64,000 bases of DNA, taken from positions 31,461,501-31,525,500 of the forward strand of contig NC_079878.1 of NCBI RefSeq assembly GCF_029227915.1. Direction: 5' to 3'. This stretch comes from Hydractinia symbiolongicarpus (lineage: Eukaryota; Cnidaria; Hydrozoa; Anthoathecata; Hydractiniidae). Within the stretch, counting starts at the first letter, position 1. Each line of letters begins with the position of its first letter. The position numbers and the translations under genes are program-made. Below are positions 1-15,600 of the stretch, piece by piece. The notes below the pieces were generated by a model. That model was given only the letters and a program-made list of their open reading frames with translations. It did not search any database and was not told the DNA's origin.

Positions 1-3000
1 GATTTCCCGTAAATCCCGGACTCGGCCCGTATAGTCAAAAGTATACAAAGAAAGTACCCAGGGAGTAAACTCATTTCCCGAACGATTTTTTAAATTATTT
101 TTTCACCACTAAAACGCATGAGACTTGTAGTTTTCAGGAATGCTTTCATTTTTGATGAGACGCTTAATGAAAGAAGTTTAATCGCCGGCAAACGAAAACC
201 TGCGATTTCCCGTAAATCCCGGACTCGGCCCGTATAGGCAAATGTATACAAAGAAAGTACCCTGCGAGTAAACTCATTTCCAGAACAATTTTTTAAATTA
301 TTTTTTCACCACTAAAACGCACGAGACTTGTAGTTTTCCAAAATGTTTTCATTTTTGATGAGACGCTGAATAAAAGAAGTTTAATCGCCGGCAAACGAAA
401 ACCCGCGAATTCCCGTAAATCCCGGACTCGGCCCGTATAGTCAAAAGTATACAAAGAAAGTACCCAGGGAGTAAACTTATTTCCCGAACGATTTTTTAAA
501 TTATTTCTTCACCACTAAAACGCATGAGACTTGTAGTTTTTCAAAAATGTTTTCATTTTTGATGAGACGCTGAATAAAAGATGTTTAATCGCCGGCAACC
601 GAAAACCCGCGATTTCCCGTAAATCCCGGACTCGGCTTGTATAGTCAAAAGGATACAAAGAAAGTACCCAGGGAGTATACTCATTTCCCGAACGATTTTT
701 TAAAATATTTTTTCACCACTAAAACGCATGAGACTTGTAGTTTTCAGGAATGCTTTCATTTTTGATGAGACGCTTAATGAAAGAAGTTTAATCGCCAGCA
801 AACGAAAACCTGCGATTTCCCGTAAATCCCGGACTCGGCCCGTATAGGCAAATGTATACAAAGAAAGTATCCAGGGAGTAAACTCATTTCCCGAACGATT
901 TTTTAAATTATTTTTTCACCACTAAAACGCATGAGACTTGTAGTTTTCAAAAATGTTTTCATTTTTGATGAGACGCTGAGTAAAAGAAGTTTAATCGCCG
1001 GCAAACGAAAACCCGCGATTTCCCGTAAATCCCGTGCTTGGCCCGTATAGTCGAGTATATACAAAGAAAGTACCCTGTGAGTAAACTCATTTCCAGAACG
1101 ATTTTTTAAATTATCTTTTCACCACTAAAACGCATGAGACTTGTAGTTTTCAAAAATGTTTTCATTTTTGATGAGACGCTGAATAAAAGATGTTTAATCG
1201 CCGGCAACCGAAAACTCGCGATTTCCCGTAAATCCCGGACTCGGCCCGTATAGTCAAAAGTATACAAAGAAAGTACCCAGGGAGTAAACTCATTTCCCGA
1301 ACGATTTTTTAAATTATTTTTTCACCACTAAAACGCATGAGACTTGTAGTTTTCAGGAATGCTTTCATTTTTGATGAGACGCTTAATGAAAGAAGTTTAA
1401 TCGCCGGCAAACGAAAACCTGCGATTTCCCGTAAATCCCGGACTCGGCCCGTATAGGCAAATGTATACAAAGAAAGTACCCTGCGAGTAAACTCATTTCC
1501 AGAACAATTTTTTAAATTATTTTTTCACCACTAAAACGCACGAGACTTGTAGTTTTCCAAAATGTTTTCATTTTTGATGAGACGCTGAATAAAAGAAGTT
1601 TAATCGCCGGCAAACGAAAACCCGCGAATTCCCGTAAATCCCGGACTCGGCCCGTATAGTCAAAAGTATACAAAGAAAGTACCCAGGGAGTAAACTTATT
1701 TCCCGAACGATTTTTTAAATTATTTCTTCACCACTAAAACGCATGAGACTTGTAGTTTTTCAAAAATGTTTTCATTTTTGATGAGACGCTGAATAAAAGA
1801 TGTTTAATCGCCGGCAACCGAAAACCCGCGATTTCCCGTAAATCCCGGACTCGGCTTGTATAGTCAAAAGGATACAAAGAAAGTACCCAGGGAGTATACT
1901 CATTTCCCGAACGATTTTTTAAAATATTTTTTCACCACTAAAACGCATGAGACTTGTAGTTTTCAGGAATGCTTTCATTTTTGATGAGACGCTTAATGAA
2001 AGAAGTTTAATCGCCAGCAAACGAAAACCTGCGATTTCCCGTAAATCCCGGACTCGGCCCGTATAGGCAAATGTATACAAAGAAAGTACCCTGCGAGTAA
2101 ACTCATTTCCAGAACAATTTTTTAAATTATTTTTTCACCACTAAAACGCACGAGACTTGTAGTTTTCCAAAATGTTTTCATTTTTGATGAGACGCTGAAT
2201 AAAAGAAGTTTAATCGCCGGCAAACGAAAACCCGCGAATTCCCGTAAATCCCGGACTCGGCCCGTATAGTCAAAAGTATACAAAGAAAGTACCCAGGGAG
2301 TAAACTTATTTCCCGAACGATTTTTTAAATTATTTCTTCACCACTAAAACGCATGAGACTTGTAGTTTTTCAAAAATGTTTTCATTTTTGATGAGACGCT
2401 GAATAAAAGATGTTTAATCGCCGGCAACCGAAAACCCGCGATTTCCCGTAAATCCCGGACTCGGCTTGTATAGTCAAAAGTATACAAAGAAAGTACCCAG
2501 GGAGTATACTCATTTCCCGAACGATTTTTTAAATTATTTTTTTACCACTAAAACGCATGAGACTTGTAGTTTTCAGGAATGCTTTCATTTTTGATGAGAC
2601 GCTTAATGAAAGAAGTTTAATCGCCGGCAAACGAAAACCTGCGATTTCCCGTAAATCCCGGACTCGGCCCGTATAGGCAAATGTATACAAAGAAAGTACC
2701 CTGCGAGTAAACTCATTTCCAGAACAATTTTTTAAATTATTTTTTCACCACTAAAACGCACGAGACTTGTAGTTTTCCAAAATGTTTTCATTTTTGACGA
2801 GACGCTGAATAAAAGAAGTTTAATCGCCGGCAAACGAAAACCCGCGAATTCCCGTAAATCCCGGACTCGGCCCGTATAGCCAAAAGTATACAAAGAAAGT
2901 ATCCAGGGAGTAAACTCATTTCCCGAACGATTTTTTAAATTATTTTTTCACCACTAAAACGCATGAGACTTGTAGTTTTCAAAAATGTTTTCATTTTTGA

Positions 3001-5050
3001 TGAGACGCTGAGTAAAAGAAGTTTAATCGCCGGCAAACGAAAACCCGCGATTTCCCGTAAATCCCGTGCTTGGCCCGTATAGTCGAGTATATACAAAGAA
3101 AGTACCCTGTGAGTAAACTCATTTCCAGAACGATTTTTTAAATTATCTTTTCACCACTAAAACGCATGAGACTTGTAGTTTTCAAAAATGTTTTCATTTT
3201 TGATGAGACGCTGAATAAAAGATGTTTAATCGCCGGCAACCGAAAACTCGCGATTTCCCGTAAATCCCGGACTCGGCCCGTATAGTCAAAAGTATACAAA
3301 GAAAGTACCCAGGGAGTAAACTCATTTCCCGAACGATTTTTTAAATTATTTTTTCACCACTAAAACGCATGAGACTTGTAGTTTTCAGGAATGCTTTCAT
3401 TTTTGATGAGACGCTTAATGAAAGAAGTTTAATCGCCGGCAAACGAAAACCTGCGATTTCCCGTAAATCCCGGACTCGGCCCGTATAGGCAAATGTATAC
3501 AAAGAAAGTACCCTGCGAGTAAACTCATTTCCAGAACAAATTTTTAAATTATTTTTTCACCACTAAAACGCACGAGACTTGTAGTTTTCCAAAATGTTTT
3601 CATTTTTGATGAGACGCTGAATAAAAGAAGTTTAATCGCCGGCAAACGAAAACCCGCGAATTCCCGTAAATCCCGGACTCGGCCCGTATAGTCAAAAGTA
3701 TACAAAGAAAGTACCCAGGGAGTAAACTTATTTCCCGAACGATTTTTTAAATTATTTTTTCACCACTAAAACGGATGAGACTTGTAGTTTTTCAAAAATG
3801 TTTTCATTTTTGATGAGACGCTGAATAAAAGATGTTTAATCGACGGCAACCGAAAACCCGCGATTTCCCGTAAATCCCGGACTCGGCTTGTATAGTCAAA
3901 AGTATACAAAGAAAGTACCCAGGGAGTATACTCATTTCCCGAACGATTTTTTAAATTATTTTTTCACCACTAAAACGCATGAGACTTGTAGTTTTCAGGA
4001 ATGCTTTCATTTTTGATGAGACGCTTAATGAAAGAAGTTTAATCGCCGGCAAACGAAAACCTGCGATTTCCCGTAAATCCCGGACTCGGCCCGTATAGGC
4101 AAATGTATACAAAGAAAGTACCCTGCGAGTAAACTCATTTCCAGAGCAATTTTTTAAATTATTTTTTCACCACTAAAACGCACGAGACTTGTAGTTTTCC
4201 AAAATGTTTTCATTTTTGATGAGACGCTGAATAAAAGAAGTTTAATCGCCGGCAAACGAAAACCCGCGAATTCCCGTAAATCCCGGACTCGGCCCGTATA
4301 GTCAAAAGTATACAAAGAAAGTACCCAGGGAGTAAACTCATTTCCCGAACGATTTTTTAAATTATTTCTTCACCACTAAAACGCATGAGACTTGTAGTTT
4401 TTCAAAAATGTTTTCATTTTTGATGAGACGCTGAATAAAAGATGTTTAATCGCCGGCAACCGAAAACCCGCGATTTCCCGTAAATCCCGGACTCGGCCCG
4501 TATAGTCAAAAGTATACAAAGAAAGTACCCAGGGAGTATACTCATTTCCCGAACGATTTTTTAAATTATTTTTTCACCACTAAAACGCATGAGACTTGTA
4601 GTTTTCAAAAATGTTTTCATTTTTGATGAGACGATGAATAAAAGAAGTTTAATCGCCGGCAAACGAAAACCTGCGATTTTCCGTAAATCCCGGACTCGGC
4701 CCGTATAGGCAAATGTATACAAAGAAAGTACCCTGCGAGTAAACTCATTTCCAGAACGATTTTTTAAATTATTTTTTCACCACTAAAACGCACGAGACTT
4801 GTAGTTTTCCAAAATGTTTTCATTTTTGATGAGACGCTGAATAAAAGAAGTTTAATCGCCGGCAAACGAAAACCCGCGAATTCCCGTAAATCCCGGACTC
4901 GGCCGGTATAGTCGAATGTATACAAAGAAAGTACCCTGCGAGTAAACTCATTTCCAGAACGATGTTTTAAATTATTTTTTCACCACTAAAACGCACGAGA
5001 CTTGTAGTTTTCCAAAATGTTTTCATTTTTGATGAGACGCCGAATAAAAG

Positions 5051-8000
5051 AAGCTTAATCGCCGGCAAACGAAAACCCGCGAATTCCCGTAAATCCCGGA
5101 CTCGGCCCGTATAGTCAAAAGTATACAAAGAAACTACCCAGGGAGTAAACTCATTTCCCGAACGATTTTTTAAATTATTTTTTCACCACTAAAACGCATG
5201 AGACTTGTAGTTTTTAAAAATGTTTTCATTTTTGATGAGACGCTGAATAAAAGAAGTTTAATCGCCGGCAAACGAAAACCCGCGATTTCACGTAAATCCC
5301 GTGCTTGGCCCGTATAGTCGTGTATATACAAAGAAAGTACCCTGTGAGTAAACTCATTTCCAGAACGATTTTTTAAATTATCTTTTCACCACTAAAACGC
5401 ATGAGACTTGTAGTTTTCAAAAATGTTTTCATTTTTGATGAGACGCTGAATAAAAGATGTTTAATCGCCGGCAACCGAAAACCCGCGATTTCCCGTAAAT
5501 CCCGGACTCGGCCCGTATAGTCCAAAGTATACAAAGAAAGTACCCAGGGAGTAAACTCATTTCCCGAACGATTTTTTAAATTATTTTTTCACCACTAAAA
5601 CGCATGAGACTTGTAGTTTTTAAAAATGTTTTCATTTTTGATGAGACGCTGAATAAAAGAAGTTTAATCGCCGGCAAACGAAAACCTGCGATTTCCCGTA
5701 AATCCCGGACTCGGCCCGTATAGGCAAATGTATACAAAGAAAGTACCCTGCGAGTAAACTCATTTCCAGAACGATTTTTTAAATTATTTTTTCACCACTA
5801 AAACGCACGAGACTTGTAGTTTTCCAAAAATGTTTTCATTTTTGATGAGACGCTGAATAAAAGATGTTTAATCGCCGGCAACCGAAAACCCGCGATTTCC
5901 CGTAAATCCCGGACTCGGCCCGTATAGTCAAAAGTATACAAAGAAAGTACCCAGGGAGTAAACTTATTTCCCGAACGATTTTTTAAATTATTTTTTCACC
6001 ACTAAAACGGATGAGACTTGTAGTTTTTCAAAAATGTTTTCATTTTTGATGAGACGCTGAATAAAAGATGTTTAATCGCCGGCAACCGAAAACCCGCAAT
6101 TTCCCGTAAATCCCGGACTCGGCTTGTATAGTCAAAAGTATACAAAGAAAGTACCCAGGGAGTATACTCATTTCCCGAACGATTTTTTAAATTATTTTTT
6201 CACCACTAAAACGCATGAGACTTGTAGTTTTCAGGAATGCTTTCATTTTTGATGAGACGCTGAATAAAAGAAGTTTAATCGCCGGCAAACGAAAACCCGC
6301 GAATTCCCGTAAATCCCGGACTCGGCCGGTATAGTCGAATGTATACAAAGAAAGTACCCTGCGAGTAAACTCATTTCCAGAACGATGTTTTAAATTATTT
6401 TTTCACCACTAAAACGCACGAGACTTGTAGTTTTCCAAAATGTTTTCATTTTTGATGAGACGCCGAATAAAAGAAGCTTAATCGCCGGCAAACGAAAACC
6501 CGCGAATTCCCGTAAATCCCGGACTCGGCCCGTATAGTCAAAAGTATACAAAGAAACTACCCAGGGAGTAAACTCATTTCCCGAACGATTTTTTAAATTA
6601 TTTTTTCACCACTAAAACGCATGAGACTTGTAGTTTTCAAAAATGTTTTCATTTTTGATGAGACGCTGAATAAAAGAAGTTTAATCGCCGGCAAACGAAA
6701 ACCCGCGATTTCACGTAAATCCCGTGCTTGGCCCGTATAGTCGTGTATATACAAAGAAAGTACCCTGCGAGTAAACTCATTTCCAGAACAATTTTTTAAA
6801 TTATTTTTTCACCACTAAAACGCACGAGACTTGTAGTTTTCCAAAATGTTTTCATTTTTGATGAGACGCTGAATAAAAGAAGTTTAATCGCCGGCAAACG
6901 AAAACCCGCGAATTCCCGTAAATCCCGGACTCGGCCCGTATAGTCAAAAGTATACAAAGAAAGTACCCAGGGAGTAAACTCATTTCCCGAACGATTTTTT
7001 AAATTATTTCTTCACCACTAAAACGCATGAGACTTGTAGTTTTTCAAAAATGTTTTCATTTTTGATGAGACGCTGAATAAAAGATGTTTAATCGCCGGCA
7101 ACCGAAAACCCGCGATTTCCCGTAAATCCCGGACTCGGCCCGTATAGTCAAAAGTATACAAAGAAAGTACCCAGGGAGTATACTCATTTCCCGAACGATT
7201 TTTTAAATTATTTTTTCACCACTAAAACGCATGAGACTTGTAGTTTTCAAAAATGTTTTCATTTTTGATGAGACGATGAATAAAAGAAGTTTAATCGCCG
7301 GCAAACGAAAACCTGCGATTTCCCGTAAATCCTGGACTCGCCCCGTATAGGCAAATGTATACAAAGAAAGTACCCTGCGAGTAAACTCATTTCCAGAACG
7401 ATTTTTTAAATTATTTTTTCACCACTAAAACGCACGAGACTTGTAGTTTTCCAAAATGTTTTCATTTTTGATGAGACGCTGAATAAAAGAAGTTTAATCG
7501 CCGGCAAACGAAAACCCGCGAATTCCCGTAAATCCCGGACTCGGCCGGTATAGTCGAATGTATACAAAGAAAGTACCCTGCGAGTAAACTCATTTCCAGA
7601 ACGATGTTTTAAATTATTTTTTCACCACTAAAACGCACGAGACTTGTAGTTTTCCAAAATGTTTTCATTTTTGATGAGACGCCAAATAAAAGAAGCTTAA
7701 TCGCCGGCAAACGAAAACCCGCGAATTCCCGTAAATCCCGGACTCGGCCCGTATAGTCAAAAGTATACAAAGAAACTACCCAGGGAGTAAACTCATTTCC
7801 CGAACGATTTTTTAATTATTTTTTCACCACTAAAACGCATGAGACTTGTAGTTTTCAAAAATGTTTTCATTTTTGATGAGACGCTGAATAAAAGAAGTTT
7901 AATCGCCGGCAAACGAAAACCCGCGATTTCACGTAAATCCCGTGCTTGGCCCGTATAGTCGTGTATATACAAAGAAAGTACCCTGTGAGTAAACTCATTT

Positions 8001-11000
8001 CCAGAACGATTTTTTAAATTATCTTTTCACCACTAAAACGCATGAGACTTGTAGTTTTCAAAAATGTTTTCATTTTTGATGAGACGCTGAATAAAAGATG
8101 TTTAATCGCCGGCAACCGAAAACCCGCGATTTCCCGTAAATCCCGGACTCGGCCCGTATAGTCAAAAGTATACAAAGAAAGTACCCAGGGAGTAAACTCA
8201 TTTCCCGAACGATTTTTTAAATTATTTTTTCACCACTAAAACGCATGAGACTTGTAGTTTTCAGGAATGCTTTCATTTTTAATGAGACGCTTAATGAAAG
8301 AAGTTTAATCACCGGCAAACGAAAACCCGCGATTTCCCGTAAATCCCGGGCTTGGCCCGTATAGTCAAAAGTATACAAAGAAAGTACCCAGGGAGTAAAC
8401 TCATTTCCCGAACGATTTTTTAAATTATTTTTTCACCACTAAAACGCATGAGACTTGTAGTTTTTAAAAATGTTTTCATTTTTGATGAGACGCTGAATAA
8501 AAGAAGTTTAATCGCCGGCAAACGAAAACCTGCGATTTCCCGTAAATCCCGGACTCAGCCCGTATAGGCAAATGTATACAAAGAAAGTACCCTGCGAGTA
8601 AACTCATTTCCAGAACGATTTTTTAAATTATTTTTTCACCACTAAAACGCACGAGACTTGTAGTTTTCCAAAAATGTTTTCATTTTTGATGAGACGCTGA
8701 ATAAAAGATGTTTAATCGCCGGCAACCGAAAACCCGCAATTTCCCGTAAATCCCGGACTCGGCCCGTATAGTCAAAAGTATACAAAGAAAGTACCCAGGG
8801 AGTATACTCATTTCCCGAACGATTTTTTAAATTATTTTTTCACCACTAAAACGCATGAGACTTGTAGTTTTCAAAAATGTTTTCATTTTTGATGAGACGA
8901 TGAATAAAAGAAGTTTAATCGCCGGCAAACGAAAACCTGCGATTTCCCGTAAATCCCGGACTCGGCCCGTATAGGCAAATGTATACAAAGAAAGTACCCT
9001 GCGAGTAAACTCATTTCCAGAACGATTTTTTAAATTATTTTTTCACCACTAAAACGCACGAGACTTGTAGTTTTCCAAAATGTTTTCATTTTTGATGAGA
9101 CGCTGAATAAAAGAAGTTTAATCGCCGGCAAACGAAAACCCGCGAATTCCCGTAAATCCCGGACTCGGCCGGTATAGTCGAATGTATACAAAGAAAGTAC
9201 CCTGCGAGTAAACTCATTTCCAGAACGATGTTTTAAATTATTTTTTCACCACTAAAACGCACGAGACTTGTAGTTTTCAAAAATGTTTTCATTTTTGATG
9301 AGACGATGAATAAAAGAAGTTTAATCGCCGGCAAACGAAAACCTGCGATTTCCCGTAAATCCCGGACTCGGCCCGTATAGGCAAATGTATACAAAGAAAG
9401 TACCCTGCGAGTAAACTCATTTCCAGAACGATTTTTTAAATTATTTTTTCACCACTAAAACGCACGAGACTTGTAGTTTTCCAAAATGTTTTCATTTTTG
9501 ATGAGACGCTGAATAAAAGAAGTTTAATCGCCGGCAAACGAAAACCCGCGAATTCCCGTAAATCCCGGACTCGGCCGGTATAGTCGAATGTATACAAAGA
9601 AAGTACCCTGCGAGTAAACTCATTTCCAGAACGATGTTTTAAATTATTTTTTCACCACTAAAACGCACGAGACTTGTAGTTTTCCAAAATGTTTTCATTT
9701 TTGATGAGACGCCGAATAAAAGAAGCTTAATCGCCGGCAAACGAAAACCCGCGAATTCCCGTAAATCCCGGACTCGGCCCGTATAGTCAAAAGTATACAA
9801 AGAAACTACCCAGGGAGTAAACTCATTTCCCGAACGATTTTTTAAATTATTTTTTCACCACTAAAACGCATGAGACTTGTAGTTTTCAAAAATGTTTTCA
9901 TTTTTGATGAGACGCTGAATAAAAGAAGTTTAATCGCCGGCAAACGAAAACCCGCGATTTCAAGTAAATCCCGTGCTTGGCCCGTATAGTCGTGTATATA
10001 CAAAGAAAGTACCCTGTGAGTAAACTCATTTCCAGAACGATTTTTTAAATTATCTTTTCACCACTAAAACGCATGAGACTTGTAGTTTTCAAAAATGTTT
10101 TCATTTTTGATGAGACGCTGAATAAAAGATGTTTAATCGCCGGCAACCGAAAACCCGCGATTTCCCGTAAATCCCGGACTCGGCCCGTATAGTCAAAAGT
10201 ATACAAAGAAAGTACCCAGGGAGTAAACTCATTTCCCGAACGATTTTTTAAATTATTTTTTCACCACTAAAACGCATGAGACTTGTAGTTTTCAGGAATG
10301 CTTTCATTTTTAATGAGACGCTTAATGAAAGAAGTTTAATCGCCGGCAAACGAAAACCCGCGATTTCCCGTAAATCCCGGGCTTGGCCCGTATAGTCAAA
10401 AGTATACAAAGAAAGTACCCAGGGAGTAAACTCATTTCCCGAACGATTTTTTAAATTATTTTTTCACCACTAAAACGCATGAGACTTGTAGTTTTTAAAA
10501 ATGTTTTCATTTTTGATGAGACGCTGAATAAAAGAAGTTTAATCGCCGGCAAACGAAAACCTGCGATTTCCCGTAAATCCCGGACTCGGCCCGTATAGGC
10601 AAATGTATACAAAGAAAGTACCCTGCGAGTAAACTCATTTCCAGAACGATTTTTTAAATTATTTTTTCACCACTAAAACGCACGAGACTTGTAGTTTTCC
10701 AAAATGTTTTCATTTTTGATGAGACGCTGAATAAAAGAAGTTTAATCGCCGGCAAACGAAAACCCGCGAATTCCCGTAAATCCCGGACTCGGCCCGTATA
10801 GTCGAATGTATATAAAGAAAGTACCCAGGGAGTATACTCATTTCCCGAACGATTTTTTAAATTATTTTTTCACCACTAAAACGCATGAGACTTGTAGTTT
10901 TCAAAAATGTTTTCATTTTTGATGAGACGATGAATAAAAGAAGTTTAATCGCCGGCAAACGAAAACCTGCGATTTCCCGTAAATCCCGGACTCGGCCCGT

Positions 11001-11350
11001 ATAGGCAAATGTATACAAAGAAAGTACCCTGCGAGTAAACTCATTTCCAGAAAGATTTTTTAAATTATTTTTTCACCACTAAAACGCACGAGACTTGTAG
11101 TTTTCCAAAATGTTTTCATTTTTGATGAGACGCTGAATAAAAGAAGTTTAATCGCCGGCAAACGAAAACCCGCGAATTCCCGTAAATCCCGGACTCGGCC
11201 GGTATAGTCGAATGTATACAAAGAAAGTACCCTGCGAGTAAACTCATTTCCAGATTGATGTTTTAAATTATTTTTTCACCACTAAAACGCACGAGACTTG
11301 TAGTTTTCCAAAATGTTTTCATTTTTGATGAGACGCCGAATAAAAGAAGC
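5051..11350. repeat. higher-order repeat blocks marked by AAGCTT variants
   Basis: A diagnostic variant (AAGCTTAATCG in place of AAGTTTAATCG) occurs at 5051, 6474, 7693, 9723 and 11347. The steps are 1423, 1219, 2030 and 1624 bp, within 2 bp of 7, 6, 10 and 8 monomers. Neighbouring monomers carry the same order of variants, so blocks of several monomers have been copied as units. The non-constant step shows irregular unequal exchange rather than one fixed higher-order unit. Confidence 0.8.
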
Positions 11351-12639
11351 TTAATCGCCGGCAAACGAAAACCCGCGAATTCCCGTAAATCCCGGACTCG
11401 GCCCGTATAGTCAAAAGTATACAAAGAAACTACCCAGGGAGTAAACTCATTTCCCGAACGATTTTTTAAATTATTTTTTCACCACTAAAACGCATGAGAC
11501 TTGTAGTTTTCAAAAATGTTTTTATTTTTGATGAGACGCTGAATAAAAGAAGTTTAATCGCCGGCAAACGAAAACCCGCGATTTCACGTAAATCCCGTGC
11601 TTGGCCCGCATAGTCGTGTATATACAAAGAAAGTACCCTGTGAGTAAACTCATTTCCAGAACGATTTTTTAAATTATCTTTTCACCACTAAAACGCATGA
11701 GACTTGTAGTTTTCAAAAATGTTTTCATTTTTGATGAGACGCTGAATAAAAGATGTTTAATCGCCGGCAACCGAAAACCCGCGATTTCCCGTAAATCCCG
11801 GACTCGGCCCGTATAGTCAAAAGTATACAAAGAAAGTACCCAGGGAGTAAACTCAGTTCCCGAACGATTTTTTAAATTATTTTTTCACCACTAAAACGCA
11901 TGAGACTTGTAGTTTTCAGGAATGCTTTCATTTTTAATGAGACGCTTAATGAAAGAAGTTTAATCGCCGGCAAACGAAAACCCGCGATTTCCCGTAAATT
12001 CCGGGCTTGGCCCGTATAGTCAAAAGTATACAAAGAAAGTAACCAGGGAGTAAACTCATTTCCCGAACGATTTTTTAAATTATTTTTTCACCACTAAAAC
12101 GCATGAGACTTGTAGTTTTTAAAAATGTTTTCATTTTTGATGAGACGCTGAATAAAAGAAGTTTAATCGCCGGCAAACGAAAACCTGCGATTTCCCGTAA
12201 ATCCCGGACTCGGCCCGTATAGGCAAATGTATACAAAGAAAGTACCCTGCGAGTAAACTCATTTCCAGAACGATTTTTTAAATTATTTTTTCACCACTAA
12301 AACGCACGAGACTTGTAGTTTTCCAAAATGTTTTCATTTTTGATGAGACGCTGAATAAAAGAAGTTTAATCGCCGGCAAACGAAAACCCGCGAATTCCCG
12401 TAAATCCCGGACTCGGCCCGTATAGTCGAATGTATATAAAGAAAGTACCCAGGGAGTATACTCATTTCCCAAACGATTTTTTAAATTATTTTTTCACCAC
12501 TAAAACGCATGAGACTTGTAGTTTTCAAAAATGTTTTCATTTTTGATGAGACGCTGAATAAAAGAAGTTTAATCCCCGGCAAACAAAAACCTGCGATTTC
12601 CCGTAAATCCCGGACTCGGCCCGTATAGGCAATAGTATA

Positions 12640-15600
12640 CAAAGTACCCTGCGAGTAAACTCATTTCCAGAACGATGTTTTAAATTATTTTTTCACCACT
12701 AAAACGCACGAGACTTGTAGTTTTCCAAAATGTTTTCATTTTTGATGAGACGCTGAATAAAAGAAGTTTAATCGCCGGCAAACGAAAACCCGCGAATTCC
12801 CGTAAATCCCGGACTCGGCCCACATAGTCAAAAGTATACAAAGAAACTACCCAGGGAGTAAACTCATTTCCCGAACGATTTTTCAAATTATTTTTTCACC
12901 ACTAAAACGCATGAGACTTGTAGTTTTCAAAAATGTTTTCATTTTTGATGAGACGCTGAATAAAAGAAGTTTAATCGCCGGCAAACGAAAACCCGCGATT
13001 TCCCGTAAATCCCGTGCTTGGCCCGTATAGTAGAGTATATACAAAGAAAGTACCCTGTGAGTAAACTCATTTCCAGAACGATTTTTTAAATTATCTTTTC
13101 ACCACTAAAACGCATGAGACTTGTAGTTTTCAAAAATGTTTTTATTTTTGATGAGACGCTGAATAAAAGATGTTTAATCGCCGGCAAACGAAAACCTGCG
13201 ATTTCCCGTAAATCCCGGACTCGGCCCGTATAGGCAAATGTATACAAAGAAAGTACCCAGCGAGTAAACTCATTTCCAGAACAATTTTTTAAATTATTTT
13301 TTCACCACTAAAACGCACGAGACTTGTAGTTTTCCAAAATGTTTTCATTTTTGATGAGACGCTGAATAAAAGAAGTTTAATCGCCGGCAAACGAAAACCC
13401 GCGAATTCCCGTAAATCCCGGACTCGGCCCGTATAGTCAAAAGTATACAAAGAAAGTACCCAGGGAGTAAACTCATTTCCCGAAAGATTTTTTAAATTAT
13501 TTCTTCACCACTAAAACGCATGAGACTTGTAGTTTTTCAAAAATGTTTTCATTTTTGATGAGACGCTGAATAAAAGATGTTTAATCGCCGGCAACCGAAA
13601 ACCCGCGATTTCCCGTAAATCCCGGACTCGGCCCGTATAGTCAAAAGTATACAAAGAAAGTACCCAGGGAGTATACTCATTTCCCGAACGATTTTTTAAA
13701 TTATTTTTTCACCACTAAAACGCATGAGACTTGTAGTTTTCAAAAATGTTTTCATTTTTGATGAGACGCTGAATAAAAGAAGTTTAATCGCCGGCAAACG
13801 AAAACCCGCGATTTCACGTAAATCCCGTGCTTGGCCCGTATAGTCGTGTATATACAAAGAAAGTACCCTGTGAGTAAACTCATTTCCAGAACGATTTTTT
13901 AAATTATCTTTTCACCACTAAAACGCATGAGACTTGTAGTTTTCAAAAATGTTTTCATTTTTGATGAGACACTGAATAAAAGATGTTTAATCGCCGGCAA
14001 CCGAAAACCCGCGATTTCCCGTAAATCCCGGACTCGGCCCGTATAGTCAAAAGTATACAAAGAAAGTACCCAGGGAGTAAACTCATTTCCCGAACGATTT
14101 TTTAAATTATTTTTTCACCACTAAAACGCATGAGACTTGTAGTTTTCAGGAATGCTTTCATTTTTAATGAGACGCTTAATGAAAGAAGTTTAATCGCCGG
14201 CAAACGAAAACCCGCGATTTCCCGTAAATCCCGGGCTTGGCCCGTATAGTCAAAAGTATACAGAGAAAGTACCCAGGGAGTAAACTCATTTCCCGAACGA
14301 TTTTTTAAATTATTTTTTCACCACTAAAACGCATGAGACTTGTAGTTTTTAAAAATGTTTTCATTTTTGATGAGACGCTGAATAAAAGAAGTTTAATCGC
14401 CGGCAAACGAAAACCTGCGATTTCCCGTAAATCCCGGACTCGGCCCGTATAGGCAAATGTATACAAAGAAAGTACCCTGCGAGTAAACTCATTTCCAGAA
14501 CGATTTTTTAAATTATTTTTTCACCACTAAAACGCACGAGACTTGCAGTTTTCCAAAATGTTTTCATTTTTGATGAGACGCTGAATAAAAGAAGTTTAAT
14601 CGCCGGCAAACAAAAACCTGCGATTTCCCGTAAATCCCGGACTCGGCCCGTATAGTCAAAAGTATACAAAGTACCCTGCGAGTAAACTCATTTCCAGAAC
14701 GATGTTTTAAATTATTTTTTCACCACTAAAACGCACGAGACTTGTAGTTTTCCAAAATGTTTTCATTTTTGATGAGACGCTGAATAAAAGAAGTTTAATC
14801 GCCGGCAAACGAAAACCCGCGAATTCCCGTAAATCCCGGACTCGGCCCACATAGTCAAAAGTATACAAAGAAACTACCCAGGGAGTAAACTCATTTCCCG
14901 AACAATTTTTCAAATTATTTTTTCACCACTAAAACGCATGAGACTTGTAGTTTTCAAAAATGTTTTCATTTTTGATGAGACGCTGAATAAAAGAAGTTTA
15001 ATCGCTGGCAAACGAAAACCCGCGATTTCCCGTAAATCCCGTGCTTGGCCCGTATAGTCGAGTATATACAAAGAAAGTACCCTGTGAGTAAACTCATTTC
15101 CAGAACGATTTTTTAAATTATCTTTTCACCACTAAAACGCATGAGACTTGTAGTTTTCAAAAATGTTTTTATTTTTGATGAGACGCTGAATAAAAGATGT
15201 TTAATCGCCGGCAAACGAAAACCCGCGATTTCCCGTAAATCCCGGACTCGGCCCGTATAGGCAAATGTATACAAAGAAAGTACCCTGCGAGTAAACTCAT
15301 TTCCAGAACAATTTTTTAAATTATTTTTTCACCACTAAAACGCACGAGACTTGCAGTTTTCCAAAATGTTTTCATTTTTGATGAGACGCTGAATAAAAGA
15401 AGTTTAATCGCCGGCAAACAAAAACCTGCGATTTCCCGTAAATCCCGGACTCGGCCCGTATAGGCAAAAGTATACAAAGTACCCTGCGAGTAAACTCATT
15501 TCCAGAACGATGTTTTAAATTATTTTTTCACCACTAAAACGCACGAGACTTGTAGTTTTCCAAAATGTTTTCATTTTTGATGAGACGCTGAATAAAAGAA

